Position numbers and translations under genes: made by a program
Shown here: positions 34,801 through 43,654 of the stretch, one piece after another
Numbering within the stretch: position 1 is the first letter of the stretch
Layout of the letters: every line of letters begins with the position of its first letter
Notes under the pieces: generated by a model
Databases searched by the model: none
Seen by the model: the letters and a program-made list of their open reading frames with translations, nothing else
Told to the model about the DNA's origin: nothing
From: JBEOJY01 sp040275305
Lineage (GTDB): Bacteria; Pseudomonadota; Alphaproteobacteria; UBA9219
DNA: 64,000 nucleotides
Assembly (NCBI GenBank): GCA_040275305.1
Contig: JBEOJY010000001.1
Location: 1 to 64,000, forward strand
Reading direction: 5' to 3'

Positions 34801-34942
34801 GCCGATCGTGGCCTTGACTGCGGACGCCATGACGGGGGACCGGGAAAAATGCTTGTCGGCTGGCATGGACGATTACATCAATAAGCCGTTTAAGCCTGAG
34901 CAGATTTCGGAGCGGCTTAAGACGTGGGGAAAGTCCGGGTGA
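31820..34942 (+). CDS. MHYT-domain hybrid sensor histidine kinase
   Basis: About 1040 residues from the Met at 31820; the frame is open from 31601, and the true start is uncertain. MHYT sensor (about 15-245) with seven membrane segments and W-G-L-H-V-M-G-M, L-G-T-H-V-V-G-F-Y-S-M and V-S-H-H-L-G-L motifs, thought to bind copper and sense gas or redox state. A helix and a periplasmic/linker region follow. HisKA has N-M-S-H-E-I-R-S-P with His523; HATPase has N-L-F-S-N-S-I-K-F-T, D-T-G-I-G-I-P and G-T-G-L-G-L-A-I. A degenerate receiver-like unit (about 750-880) lacks the phospho-Asp; the final receiver has Asp968 (M-D-I-N-M-P-E-M-D-G). Confidence 0.88.
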   Translation: MSFVHSFFHSGLVACRGDFGLDVLSYLVTYLGCYTGVSVEALLHGAPLSRRARDLVHLAAAFAFGTAVWGLHVMGMVACGVETAFNPAMTFLSMSVALGCFYIVIQTQISIKSVWSRILCGALFATLGVLGTHVVGFYSMRMAQPAQFDWEHLAVTAGAVFGVSIVCMALFSASCRISSRLRWKFGVFDSWHALCAVFWGGAVVVSHHLGLGSFSFSLFSQSSGIEGYHYGMLVVVVAVVSVAIYVIASSIAHYAQRRDSLQVASGRAFPVRMLLAALFMILITALWNVGIGLYINFSLEHDVKRISEVSSLSLKLDFYGDARRHALGLYLADAKPEGRSEYQESDAKHARAEARLVAVAADAGFRELVALLDATNDRIRGIDAEAFALADAGNIELAQRHLDKSEYIALLKTYESNNVRLSEIANLRAAEIFRELNSNVLNNLYISLFVLILLPLAWHMMFRAVHAWTTEMARTRASLTEREASLQHYVDEVERTRVEAWQAREMAVRANAAKSDFLANMSHEIRSPMNGIMGMARLLIDSDLAPEQRSWCDIILHSGETLLGLINSILDLSKIEAGQMKLEAAPFDMRSVFSEIIDLMSLRVQEKNLDLAVKIDPDLPGLYVGDAVRIRQIVLNLFSNSIKFTSNGYILVSLSGTKDTVAGTALLTISVEDTGIGIPEDKLEYIFEKFSQAEESTTRRFGGTGLGLAICRRLVELMGGKLRVQSVVGRGTTFSFTVTLPFVPDVDSGKLPICDLREQRILLLSDSALRSGIALQYMENLGVLCKVCTSPVEMEIHLREALALGRHYHYIYIDHNDDTHKIMGFIAHIRTFPEFREVGFIVSAYVGSTFYARAHNSPHIAALLSRPVFPELIEHALRILVDARANKRSVPMVTHETIQNLLQGGVGQPIQQMTFPGMRVLVVDDMPVNQILMIKILGDQGCVCDTALNGADAVAKVRKQDYAMIFMDINMPEMDGYEASRLIRRLEIGTDKHVPIVALTADAMTGDREKCLSAGMDDYINKPFKPEQISERLKTWGKSG

Positions 34943-34954
34943 TTTTTTCGGGAG

Positions 34955-35953
34955 CTATTTGATGGCGATCATGCGCTCAACCGCTTGACGCGCACGGGGC
35001 GCTATGTCGGCAGAGATTTCGACCTGATGCGTCATGGTTTCGAGCGCTTGCCGGATGTTGGCAAGCGTGATGCGCTTCATGTGTGGACATAATTGGCAGG
35101 GGCGCACGAACTGCGTGCCGGGTGTGCTGGCCGCGACGTTGTCGCTCATCGAGCATTCGGTCAGTAGGACGACGCTTGGAGGTTTGTGTTGTTCGACCCA
35201 GTTGATCATGTTGGCGGTCGATCCGGCATAGTCGCAGATCTGGATGACTTCAGGCGGACATTCGGGATGCGCGAGGATGACGATGCCGGGGTGTTGGGCG
35301 CGGTATTGCGCGATGTCGTCGGCGGAAAAGCGCTCATGCACTTCGCAGCGGCCTTTCCATGCGATGACCTTGACTGGGGTTTCCTTCGCCACGTTTTGCG
35401 CAAGATACTCGTCGGGGAGCAGGATGACTTGCGGAACGCTCAGAGACTCGACGATCTTTTTCGCGTTGCCAGATGTGCAGCAGATGTCGGATTCGGCTTT
35501 GACCGCCGCCGAAGTGTTGACATAGGTGACTATGGGGATACCGGGATACTGTCTGCGCAGAAGGCGGACATCGCTGGCCGTGATCGATTCCGCCAAGGAG
35601 CATCCGGCCTTCATGTCCGGAATCAGCACCGTTCGCGAAGGATTTAGAAGTTTGGCCGTTTCCGCCATAAAATGCACGCCCGCCATCACAATGACTTCGG
35701 CGCTGGTTCGCGCGGCTTCGCGGGCGAGCGCGAGGGAGTCTCCGCAAATGTCGGCGACTCCGTGGAAAATTTCCGGCGTTTGGTAATTATGCGCAAGGAT
35801 GATTGCGTTGCGTTCTTTTTTCAGGCGCAGGATGGCATCGATGTCTTCCGCGAATGCAGCCCATTCCATCGGCGGGATCACGCTTTTGACCCGCTCGTAA
35901 ATCGGCGCCACGTGGCGCAGCGCAAGTTCGGTTGCTTCGGGAAGGCGATCCAT
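34955..35953 (-). CDS. nadA: Quinolinate synthase A
   Basis: Condenses iminoaspartate with dihydroxyacetone phosphate to quinolinate for NAD synthesis, using a [4Fe-4S] cluster. 332 residues, usual for the family. Cys ligands appear in M-K-A-G-C-S, D-I-C-C-T-S-G-N and C-Q-L-C-P-H-M-K. A-H-N-Y-Q-T-P-E-I and G-D-S-L-A-L-A are conserved substrate motifs. It starts 18 bases after purQ, so the two probably share a transcript. nadB and nadC are not in the window. Confidence 0.95.
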   Translation of the reverse strand: MDRLPEATELALRHVAPIYERVKSVIPPMEWAAFAEDIDAILRLKKERNAIILAHNYQTPEIFHGVADICGDSLALAREAARTSAEVIVMAGVHFMAETAKLLNPSRTVLIPDMKAGCSLAESITASDVRLLRRQYPGIPIVTYVNTSAAVKAESDICCTSGNAKKIVESLSVPQVILLPDEYLAQNVAKETPVKVIAWKGRCEVHERFSADDIAQYRAQHPGIVILAHPECPPEVIQICDYAGSTANMINWVEQHKPPSVVLLTECSMSDNVAASTPGTQFVRPCQLCPHMKRITLANIRQALETMTHQVEISADIAPRARQAVERMIAIK

Positions 35954-35971
35954 ACGCGATCCTTATGACTC

Positions 35972-36634
35972 TTATCCCAGCGCTTCGGCAATGCTTTTGA
36001 ACAGAACCGCGCCGTCGGCGCTGCCATGTAAAGGCTCTACGGCGTCTTCGGGGTGCGGCATCATGCCCAGCACGTTGCGGTTTTTGTTGTAGATTCCGGC
36101 AATGTCGTTGAGGGAGCCGTTAGGATTTTCGCGGTAACGGAAGGCGACCTGTTCGTTGTCTTCGATTTTCTTGATCGTATCCGTGTCGGCAAAATAGTTG
36201 CCATCTCCATGCGCAATGATGGCGCGAATTCCCTGTTCCGGCTTACACAGGCGCGTAAAATCGCTGTCGGCATTGGCGACTTTGAGCGCGACTGGTTTGC
36301 AGATGAATTTCAGGCCCGCGTTGCGCAGGAGGACTCCGGGGAGAAGATGGGCTTCGCACAGAATTTGAAAACCGTTGCATATGCCCCAGACCCGGACGCC
36401 CTTTTTGGCTCGCTCGGCGACTTCGCGCATGATTGGGGCGTGGGCCGCCATCGCGCCGGTTCGCAAGTAATCGCCATGCGAGAACCCGCCCGGTAGAATG
36501 ATCAAATCGACTTTGGGAAAATCGCGATCGGCGTGCCATACGAGGCGCGGCTTAACGCCGACGACGCGCTCTAGCGCCATGGCGGCGTCGCGCTCTCGGT
36601 TCGTGCCGGGGAAGACGATGATGGCTGCCTGCAT
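35972..36634 (-). CDS. purQ: Phosphoribosylformylglycinamidine synthase subunit I
   Basis: Glutaminase subunit of FGAM synthase in purine synthesis. 220 residues from the Met at 36634 (M-Q-A-A-I-I-V-F-P-G-T-N); the upstream open frame is Arg-rich and not credible. Class I amidotransferase nucleophile in W-G-I-C-N-G-F-Q-I-L, with the G-F-S-H-G-D-Y-L motif before it and M-P-H-P-E-D at the C-terminus for the His/Glu pair. Its usual partners purS and purL are absent here. Confidence 0.94.
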   Translation of the reverse strand: MQAAIIVFPGTNRERDAAMALERVVGVKPRLVWHADRDFPKVDLIILPGGFSHGDYLRTGAMAAHAPIMREVAERAKKGVRVWGICNGFQILCEAHLLPGVLLRNAGLKFICKPVALKVANADSDFTRLCKPEQGIRAIIAHGDGNYFADTDTIKKIEDNEQVAFRYRENPNGSLNDIAGIYNKNRNVLGMMPHPEDAVEPLHGSADGAVLFKSIAEALG

Positions 36635-36781
36635 GGCGATGAAAATCCTTGTGTTGGCCAATAATTTCCGGCGTAATCTAGCGGTAAAATCTTTTCTTGT
36701 CACCAACGACCTCTGGGGCCGGACTGTAAGAGGTTTCTCTGGGTTCCGGCGTGTCGCTAGGGGATGGCGTAGGCGCATAAA

Positions 36782-37921
36782 ATGTCGAGATTGTCTTCAT
36801 CCGATCATCTGACGCTGGGGGATAAACTCAAGCTGTTGAATTGGGGTCTTGTGGCGCTGATCGTCATGATAGGCATGATCGGGGTGGCGCTTTTGCATTC
36901 CGCCGGAGGCATGAGCTGGAGTCCTTGGGCGGGGGCGCAACTAACCCGTTTTCTGATAGGGTTGGTTTTGATGCTTGTCATTGCGTTGGTCGATGTGCGC
37001 GTGTGGCTGCGGATCGCTTACCCGCTTTATGGGGCGATGCTGTTTCTGCTCGTGGTCGTCGAGATCATGGGCCATGCCGGGATGGGGGCGCAGCGCTGGA
37101 TTCATCTGGGGTTGTTCGTTCTACAACCTTCGGAGTTGATGAAGATTGCTTTGGTGCTTGCGCTGGCCAAATATTTTCATGGGCTTTCTCTGGAGGATGT
37201 CGGGCACCCGCTTAAGCTGGTGGCTCCGGTTGCGATGGCGTTGATGCCAGTGGGACTAGTGTTGCTGCAACCTAACCTCGGTACGGCGACGTTGCTGTTG
37301 CTGGCCAGCGCGGCGGTGTTTTTCGCAGGAGGGGTGCGGTGGTGGAAGTTCGCTATCATCGTTGCGTTTGTGGCCATATGCTTGCCGATTGGATGGCACT
37401 ATTTGCATGATTACCAAAAGGCCAGGTTGACAACCTTTTTGCATCCAGACGCCGATCCGCTTGGCGCGGGTTACAATATTCTGCAATCCAAGATCGCGCT
37501 GGGATCGGGAGGTATGTTCGGCAAAGGGTTTGGGCATGGCACACAGAGCCAGCTTCAGTTCCTGCCGGAGAAGCATACCGATTTTATCTTTGTCGTGCTG
37601 GCGGAGGAGTTCGGGTTGTTCGGCGCTTTATGTTTGCTGTTTCTTTATTTCCTACTGATCGCTTATGGCTATCTGATCGCGTTGACGTGCCGCAACCAGT
37701 TTGGGCGGCTTGCGGCGTTTGGTCTAACCACGACCTTTTTTCTGTACGTCTTCGTGAATGTCGCAATGGTGACAGGCACAATCCCCGTTGTTGGCATTCC
37801 TCTACCGCTCGTGTCCTATGGCGGCACGGCAATGATGACGTTGTTAATTGGCTGTGGCGTTTTACTTGGCATTTCTGTGCACAGGGATGTGCGCATTTCC
37901 CGTACCGGGAGCGGGGAGTAG
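36782..37921 (+). CDS. rodA: Rod shape-determining glycosyltransferase RodA
   Basis: SEDS-family peptidoglycan polymerase of the elongasome, integral inner-membrane protein. 379 residues with about ten hydrophobic segments. SEDS hallmarks: Q-P-S-E-L-M-K-I near 120 and the C-terminal G-I-P-L-P-L-V-S-Y-G-G-T-A-M-M. The P-N-L-G-T-A motif lies in between. Shorter than FtsW, and R-W-I-H-L-G-L-F-V-L-Q-P-S favours RodA. Divergent from purQ. mreBCD and pbp2 are not in the window. Confidence 0.93.
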   Translation: MSRLSSSDHLTLGDKLKLLNWGLVALIVMIGMIGVALLHSAGGMSWSPWAGAQLTRFLIGLVLMLVIALVDVRVWLRIAYPLYGAMLFLLVVVEIMGHAGMGAQRWIHLGLFVLQPSELMKIALVLALAKYFHGLSLEDVGHPLKLVAPVAMALMPVGLVLLQPNLGTATLLLLASAAVFFAGGVRWWKFAIIVAFVAICLPIGWHYLHDYQKARLTTFLHPDADPLGAGYNILQSKIALGSGGMFGKGFGHGTQSQLQFLPEKHTDFIFVVLAEEFGLFGALCLLFLYFLLIAYGYLIALTCRNQFGRLAAFGLTTTFFLYVFVNVAMVTGTIPVVGIPLPLVSYGGTAMMTLLIGCGVLLGISVHRDVRISRTGSGE

Positions 37922-38020
37922 CATCGAGATTGCACCCGCTATATGTTCCCGCGCAACCTGTCAGTATGGAAACGCCTTCAGATCCGAAAACGGATGGTTA
38001 TTCCGAGTCATCCATTGGTT

Positions 38021-38341
38021 CTAATGAATTGTTGGGCGTTGTCGTGGGGCGTCGTCGGGCGCGTGTTCCTGTCGCGCCGACATGTTGCCTAGGCTTTGAC
38101 GTAATTGCGCGTTGGCTTGCGACAGGGCGCATAATTGCTTTTCATAATTTTGTTGGGATTTTTGGAGCTGGGCGAGCGTTTCGAACAGGCGTTGCGCTGT
38201 GCGGACTTGCTGGTTCGTGGATTCTGTTAGAACGCGCGCAACGGATTGGCGGAGCTTGATTTGCCACAGGCAGGCGATCACTGAAATCGCGGTCGCGGAC
38301 AAGCTCAGCACGGCGCAGATGGCAAGACCAGATTCCAGCAT
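38021..38341 (-). CDS. Small membrane-anchored coiled-coil protein
   Basis: 106 residues, AAGGTG seven bases before the ATG. One N-terminal membrane helix (about 5-27), then a coiled-coil (about 35-90, Gln/Leu-rich). No family recognised; it looks like a single-pass cell-envelope protein. Between rodA and slt, converging on rodA. Confidence 0.55.
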   Translation of the reverse strand: MLESGLAICAVLSLSATAISVIACLWQIKLRQSVARVLTESTNQQVRTAQRLFETLAQLQKSQQNYEKQLCALSQANAQLRQSLGNMSARQEHAPDDAPRQRPTIH

Positions 38342-38450
38342 GCATCACCTTGCGGTTAGGCGTTTTATTCCTTTACTTTTCTTCATACTCCGCAAACCGT
38401 ATTCTGGCAAATCGTGATAATTGCTATTCTTCGCGATGGCGCTCACTTTT

Positions 38451-40439
38451 TCATCGTCTAAGATCCTGCATGATTTGCAGTTTGGCTTGCCCTCCGTTGA
38501 GGCGCGCGCGGTAGATTTGCAGATTCTCTAGAATGCGTTGCACGTAATTGCGCGTTTCGTAGACGGGGATCATTTCGATCCAATCGATGGGATCGACGGC
38601 GGGGTCGCGCGGGTCGCCGATGCTTTCCATCCAGTCGCGTACGCGGCGGGGGCCAGCATTGTAGCCTGCAAGCGTCAATATATAGGACCCGTCGAAGGCA
38701 TCCAGCTGATGCTGGATGAACGAAGTTCCGAGTTTGAGATTATATTCAGGATCGTGCAGATTTTTTTCCTTGAAGTTGAGCCCGATTTTCTTCGCTATGC
38801 CTTTCGCTGTGCCGGGCATCAGCTGCATCAGTCCGCGTGCCCCGGCAGGGCTTTTGGCATCAGCGTTGAACATGCTTTCCTGACGGATGACGGCGTGCGT
38901 GAAAGCTGGGTCCGGGCGTGTGGGCAGATGGTGGTCGAGCAGAGGGAAGCCGCCTGCTGTAACCAAGATGTTTTTCTGGTTGGCGGCCTTGGCGGCTTCG
39001 ATGGCGAGGTCTGGGCGGTCGATGCGGTAGGCGACTTCCGTCAGTAGCGCAAATTCCGCGCGTTGTGTCGCGGCGTCGGATGCGGCGCGGAAAAACGCGC
39101 GCACACGATCCGATTGGCCGATATTGCGCAGAGCCTCGATGGCGCGAATGTTGTCGCGATTATAGAAGTCGGCGCGGAAATGGGCTGGGATGGTTGGTTC
39201 TGGCGTCGCGCGAATTTGCGCGTTTGGCGCGATCCGAGCTTCTGCGAGCTGGCCGTAGAAGGTCGCGCTGAAAGTTGCCGCCGTTTCGTAGGCCTGTTGC
39301 GTTGCGGCTGCGTCCCCCAATGCTTCGCAGGCACGGCCTAGCCAGTAGGCTCCGCGCGCGCGGGTGACAGGCGTGCGCGCGGCGTTGGTCAGAACCTCAA
39401 AATGTCCCCGCGCTTCGGCGGGCATATTGAGAAAACGCAAGGCCAGCCACCCGGCCATAAATTCGGCTTGCGTAACTTGTTTCGAATCGTTGGTTCCATG
39501 TTGCGCCGCAAGGGCGTAGGCGCGCGCGTAGTCCTTACGTTCGATCATGCGACGCGCAAGGATGTTCCGTTGTTCCCACCATTTGTCCTGATACGCCGCC
39601 GCGTTCGACTGTTGCGCGAGCAGCGGCAGCGCGTCGTCGTCGTTATCGTTGCGGACGTGCCAGCGTAGACGTTCGAAAATCAGGCCGGGATCGTTGCGCC
39701 ATTCATCCGGCACGTTCGCAAGCAATGCGGGCGCGTTTGCGCGTTGTTGCGCTAGCGCGAGGCGGGCGGTTGCGGTCGCTCTCATGCCTTCGTTTGCGCA
39801 AAAGGACAGGGCGCGCACGCCGGACTCGTCGCCTTTCCATGTCAGGCGGTCCATTCTGGCCCAGCAGATATCGGGGCCGAGCGAGCGTCCGTAGCTGTCA
39901 TAAAAGGCAGCGAGGTCATTGGGGGCGAAGTCGCCTTCTACCCAACGCGCGCGGATCAAGTCCCCGGCGTTTTGGCCGTGTCCTGTCGCATTGAGCGCTT
40001 CGACGGCGTTGGCGAACCCTGAGAGCGTCACAGGCGGATGCTTCGCGAACCAGCTTACGATTTGGTCGGCTGACATGGAGGCGGGCATTTTCTGCTCCGC
40101 GATCATCAGGATTCCTTTGATGTTGGGCCAGGCGGGATTGCGGTCGATGAACGAGGCCATTTCCTGAAAGCTCACATCGTTGCCCGGCGCGGCCATATAG
40201 CTGGCGCGAACGACTTTGTAGAGGGGCGATTTACGGTAGCGGCTGGCGATGGCCATAGCGGCTTCGGCTTTGCCGTCGTCCAGCAACGCGAAGGCTTCGC
40301 GGTAGGGATTGCCATTCTTTGCTCTGGCTTTTGCGTAAGCGGCTTCGGCTCCCGGCATGGCGATGAGAAGCGCAAGCGTGAGGACGATCAGGAAGCGGAC
40401 GACGCGAGATAAGCGCGGCGGAATCAGGGAGCGAAGCAT
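38451..40439 (-). CDS. slt: Soluble lytic murein transglycosylase
   Basis: Cleaves the MurNAc-GlcNAc bond with formation of 1,6-anhydro-MurNAc, in the periplasm. 662 residues. Signal peptide or anchor helix at about 13-34 (ending G-A-E-A-A-Y-A). The middle (about 45-480) is a superhelical, Ala-rich U/L-domain, and the catalytic SLT domain is C-terminal: A-V-I-R-Q-E-S-M-F-N with the catalytic Glu, S-P-A-G-A-R-G-L-M-Q-L-M-P-G-T-A and A-G-Y-N-A-G-P-R-R-V. Paired with rodA across a small gene. Confidence 0.93.
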   Translation of the reverse strand: MLRSLIPPRLSRVVRFLIVLTLALLIAMPGAEAAYAKARAKNGNPYREAFALLDDGKAEAAMAIASRYRKSPLYKVVRASYMAAPGNDVSFQEMASFIDRNPAWPNIKGILMIAEQKMPASMSADQIVSWFAKHPPVTLSGFANAVEALNATGHGQNAGDLIRARWVEGDFAPNDLAAFYDSYGRSLGPDICWARMDRLTWKGDESGVRALSFCANEGMRATATARLALAQQRANAPALLANVPDEWRNDPGLIFERLRWHVRNDNDDDALPLLAQQSNAAAYQDKWWEQRNILARRMIERKDYARAYALAAQHGTNDSKQVTQAEFMAGWLALRFLNMPAEARGHFEVLTNAARTPVTRARGAYWLGRACEALGDAAATQQAYETAATFSATFYGQLAEARIAPNAQIRATPEPTIPAHFRADFYNRDNIRAIEALRNIGQSDRVRAFFRAASDAATQRAEFALLTEVAYRIDRPDLAIEAAKAANQKNILVTAGGFPLLDHHLPTRPDPAFTHAVIRQESMFNADAKSPAGARGLMQLMPGTAKGIAKKIGLNFKEKNLHDPEYNLKLGTSFIQHQLDAFDGSYILTLAGYNAGPRRVRDWMESIGDPRDPAVDPIDWIEMIPVYETRNYVQRILENLQIYRARLNGGQAKLQIMQDLRR

Positions 40440-40560
40440 GGAGGTGAGTTAGCAGGTTTGCGCGTGTTTCGCAGCAAATGATTCGCGAGATACAAGATAT
40501 TGCTGAGGACCATACTACCCTACAGACAGATGCATTGATATTGCAGGAAAAATAAGCCGT

Positions 40561-40682
40561 AAGCGTCATGCCCGCGAAGGCGGGCATCCATCTCCCAATG
40601 TTAAAACAAGTGTAAAGCATGCATGCGCAGCGCTTACGTCAAGGACAGGAGCTGGATGCCCGCCTTCGCGGGCATGACGCTT
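40561..40682. repeat. Paired GCCCGCCTTCGCGGGC palindrome between slt and rpmE
   Basis: Arms 40561-40590 and 40654-40682 are nearly exact inverted repeats, same core as at 9766 and 16525. It lies in the 370-base gap (40440-40809) between slt and rpmE, which holds nothing else clear. Confidence 0.8.
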
Positions 40683-40809
40683 GTGGCAAGAATGAATCTT
40701 GTTCTGAAACAACGCGTTAAAGTGTAGGGTAGTGTGGCTGAGGACATAAGAAAACGCTGCGCTTGCGGGAGGGGGCAAACGTAGCGTGATTCAAGCTTTT
40801 AATGAGTTT

Positions 40810-41121
40810 TTACGTTTTTTTCTTCGCGGCCTTTTTCGCCGTCGCGCCGGTGGTCAGCTTGATCTTCTCGGCGGGCTCGGCTTCGGTTGCGACTTCGTCC
40901 TTCTTGCCAGAAAGGCCTTGAAAACGCTTGTTGAATTTCGCAAGCTGGCTGCCGCGGTCAACCATGCGATGCATCCCCGTCCATGCCGGGTGCGTCTTGG
41001 CATCCACGTCGAGGTGCAGCTTTTCCCCCGGCTTGCCGTAGGTGCTGCGGGTCACGAATTCGGTGCTATCGGTCATGATGACGACGATATCGTGGTAATC
41101 GGGGTGTAGGTTCTGTTTCAT
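40810..41121 (-). CDS. rpmE: 50S ribosomal protein L31 with C-terminal extension
   Basis: 103 residues from M-K-Q-N-L-H-P-D-Y-H at 41121. The L31 core (1-70) shows T-D-S-T-E-F-V-T-R-S-T-Y-G and H-P-A-W-T-G ... F-N-K-R-F. No C-x-x-C zinc motif, so it is the zinc-free form. A 35-residue Lys/Ala-rich tail (ending A-K-K-A-A-K-K-K-T) is added, while typical L31 has 66-90 residues. Such basic tails are common in alphaproteobacterial ribosomal proteins. Confidence 0.92.
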   Translation of the reverse strand: MKQNLHPDYHDIVVIMTDSTEFVTRSTYGKPGEKLHLDVDAKTHPAWTGMHRMVDRGSQLAKFNKRFQGLSGKKDEVATEAEPAEKIKLTTGATAKKAAKKKT

Positions 41122-41483
41122 GGTATGGCTCATCAATTCCTGTCAAGGCGGCCTTTTTAGGGAATTCCGCAGGCGAAAGCAAGCGTTTTAAGGCTGTGTT
41201 TGACTTTTATGCTGGAGATGGGCTAAAAACTCTTTGTCCCCGGCCATTTCGGCTTCAAGGATACGCCCCAAGGGATGGGGCGTAAGGCTAGTTTGCGCGT
41301 GGCGCTCACTGGCCCCGTTGTCTATGGCCTGTTTGGTTATGGGATTTAGGGTTAAGAAAATGGGACACCCGCCTTCGCGGGTGTGACGGCAGGATTTGCG
41401 GCTGTTATGTGCCGGAATCCTGTCATCCCCGCGAATGCGGGCATTCCATTTGTTTTGGTTTTGTAACGGAAGATAATGGCGAG
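41122..41483. other. Intergenic region between rpmE and ffh
   Basis: 362 bases without a gene. A short GC dyad (TACGCCCCAAGGGATGGGGCGTA, at about 41261-41283) may be a stem-loop, and a diverged paired GGGACACCCGCC-type palindrome lies at 41358-41450, just before ffh. Its right arm supplies the false upstream codons of the ffh frame. Confidence 0.5.
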
Positions 41484-42884
<1,401 letters not shown>

Positions 42885-42974
42885 TCGTGGCAGATAAGGG
42901 ATGGCCGCAGGCTTCAGAAAATTAATTCCCTGTAACCGAAGTATGTATATTGAAACGAGAAGGAGAAATAGAAG

Positions 42975-43349
42975 ATGTTGGTGATGCGTATGACACGGCA
43001 TGGCGCTAAGAAGCGTCCTTATTATCATATTGTGATCGCGGACAGCCGTTATCCGCGCGATGGCCGTTATATCGAGAAGATTGGATCCTATAATCCCATG
43101 TTGTCGAAGGACAATGCCCAGCGCGTGACGTTCGTCGAAGAGCGCGTCAAGCACTGGATCAAGATGGGCGCCCAGCCGAGCGAGCGCGTCGCGCGTTTTC
43201 TGCATACGGCGGGGCTTGGGGCCAAGGTCGAATATCGTGATTCGCCCAAGAAGTCAGCGCCCAAGGCGAAGACTCAGGAGCGCATGAAGGTCGCGGCAGC
43301 TGCCGCTGAGGCGGCCAAGGCGGCTGCGGAAGCTCCAGCCTCCGCTTAA
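42975..43349 (+). CDS. rpsP: 30S ribosomal protein S16
   Basis: 124 residues. The core R-M-T-R-H-G-A-K-K-R-P-Y-Y-H-I-V-I-A-D is unmistakable, with R-Y-I-E-K-I-G-S-Y-N-P after it. A Lys/Ala-rich tail extends beyond residue 90. AGAAGGAGAAA lies upstream of the ATG. In most proteobacteria rimM, trmD and rplS follow; here the next gene is tRNA-Phe, so the operon is broken. Confidence 0.96.
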   Translation: MLVMRMTRHGAKKRPYYHIVIADSRYPRDGRYIEKIGSYNPMLSKDNAQRVTFVEERVKHWIKMGAQPSERVARFLHTAGLGAKVEYRDSPKKSAPKAKTQERMKVAAAAAEAAKAAAEAPASA

Positions 43350-43410
43350 TGGTGGTGGATTTTTAAGGTTGTCCGGCGACGGCGTTGCGGCTATAAGCTA
43401 GCCCTCGCCG

Positions 43411-43433
43411 CGCCTCTTGCCTTACAAGAGGCG
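43411..43433. other. Hairpin after rpsP
   Basis: Nine-base stem CGCCTCTTG/CAAGAGGCG around a five-base loop. It follows rpsP and precedes tRNA-Phe by 16 bases. No T-run, so it may be an RNA-processing or weak stop structure. Confidence 0.5.
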
Positions 43434-43449
43434 GTCCGGCGATTTGGAT

Positions 43450-43525
43450 GCCCAGGTAGCTCAGTTGGTAGAGCAGGGGACTGAAAATCCCCGTGTCGGC
43501 GGTTCAATTCCGTCCCTGGGCACCA
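43450..43525 (+). tRNA. tRNA-Phe (anticodon GAA)
   Basis: Acceptor GCCCAGG (43450-43456) pairs with CCTGGGC (43515-43521), discriminator A, encoded CCA at 43523-43525. Anticodon stem GGGGA/TCCCC with loop CTGAAAA, GAA at 43483-43485. T-arm GGCGG/CCGTC around TTCAATT. 76 bases. Confidence 0.97.
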
Positions 43526-43554
43526 TTCGCTCTCTTGAGTCTACCGGGTGGGTC

Positions 43555-43587
43555 TACCCCAAAGAGTGGGGCATTGGGGCGAGTAGA
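43555..43587. repeat. 33-base post-tRNA repeat, copy 2
   Basis: Identical to 27558-27590. Here it follows tRNA-Phe by 30 bases. TCTACCCC at its left edge can pair with GGGGCGAGTAGA at its right, so a stem-loop (terminator-like, no T-run) is possible. Confidence 0.8.
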
Positions 43588-43654
43588 CTTGCGTAGCGAT
43601 ATTCGGGTGCTAACTTCGTCTCCGTTGCCTTGATTCGAAGGAAAGAAATACCCC

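Noticed and set aside
41409..41483. N-terminal extension of Ffh
   Set aside because: Coded by a repeat arm; M-F-D-T-L at 41484 is the usual Ffh start.
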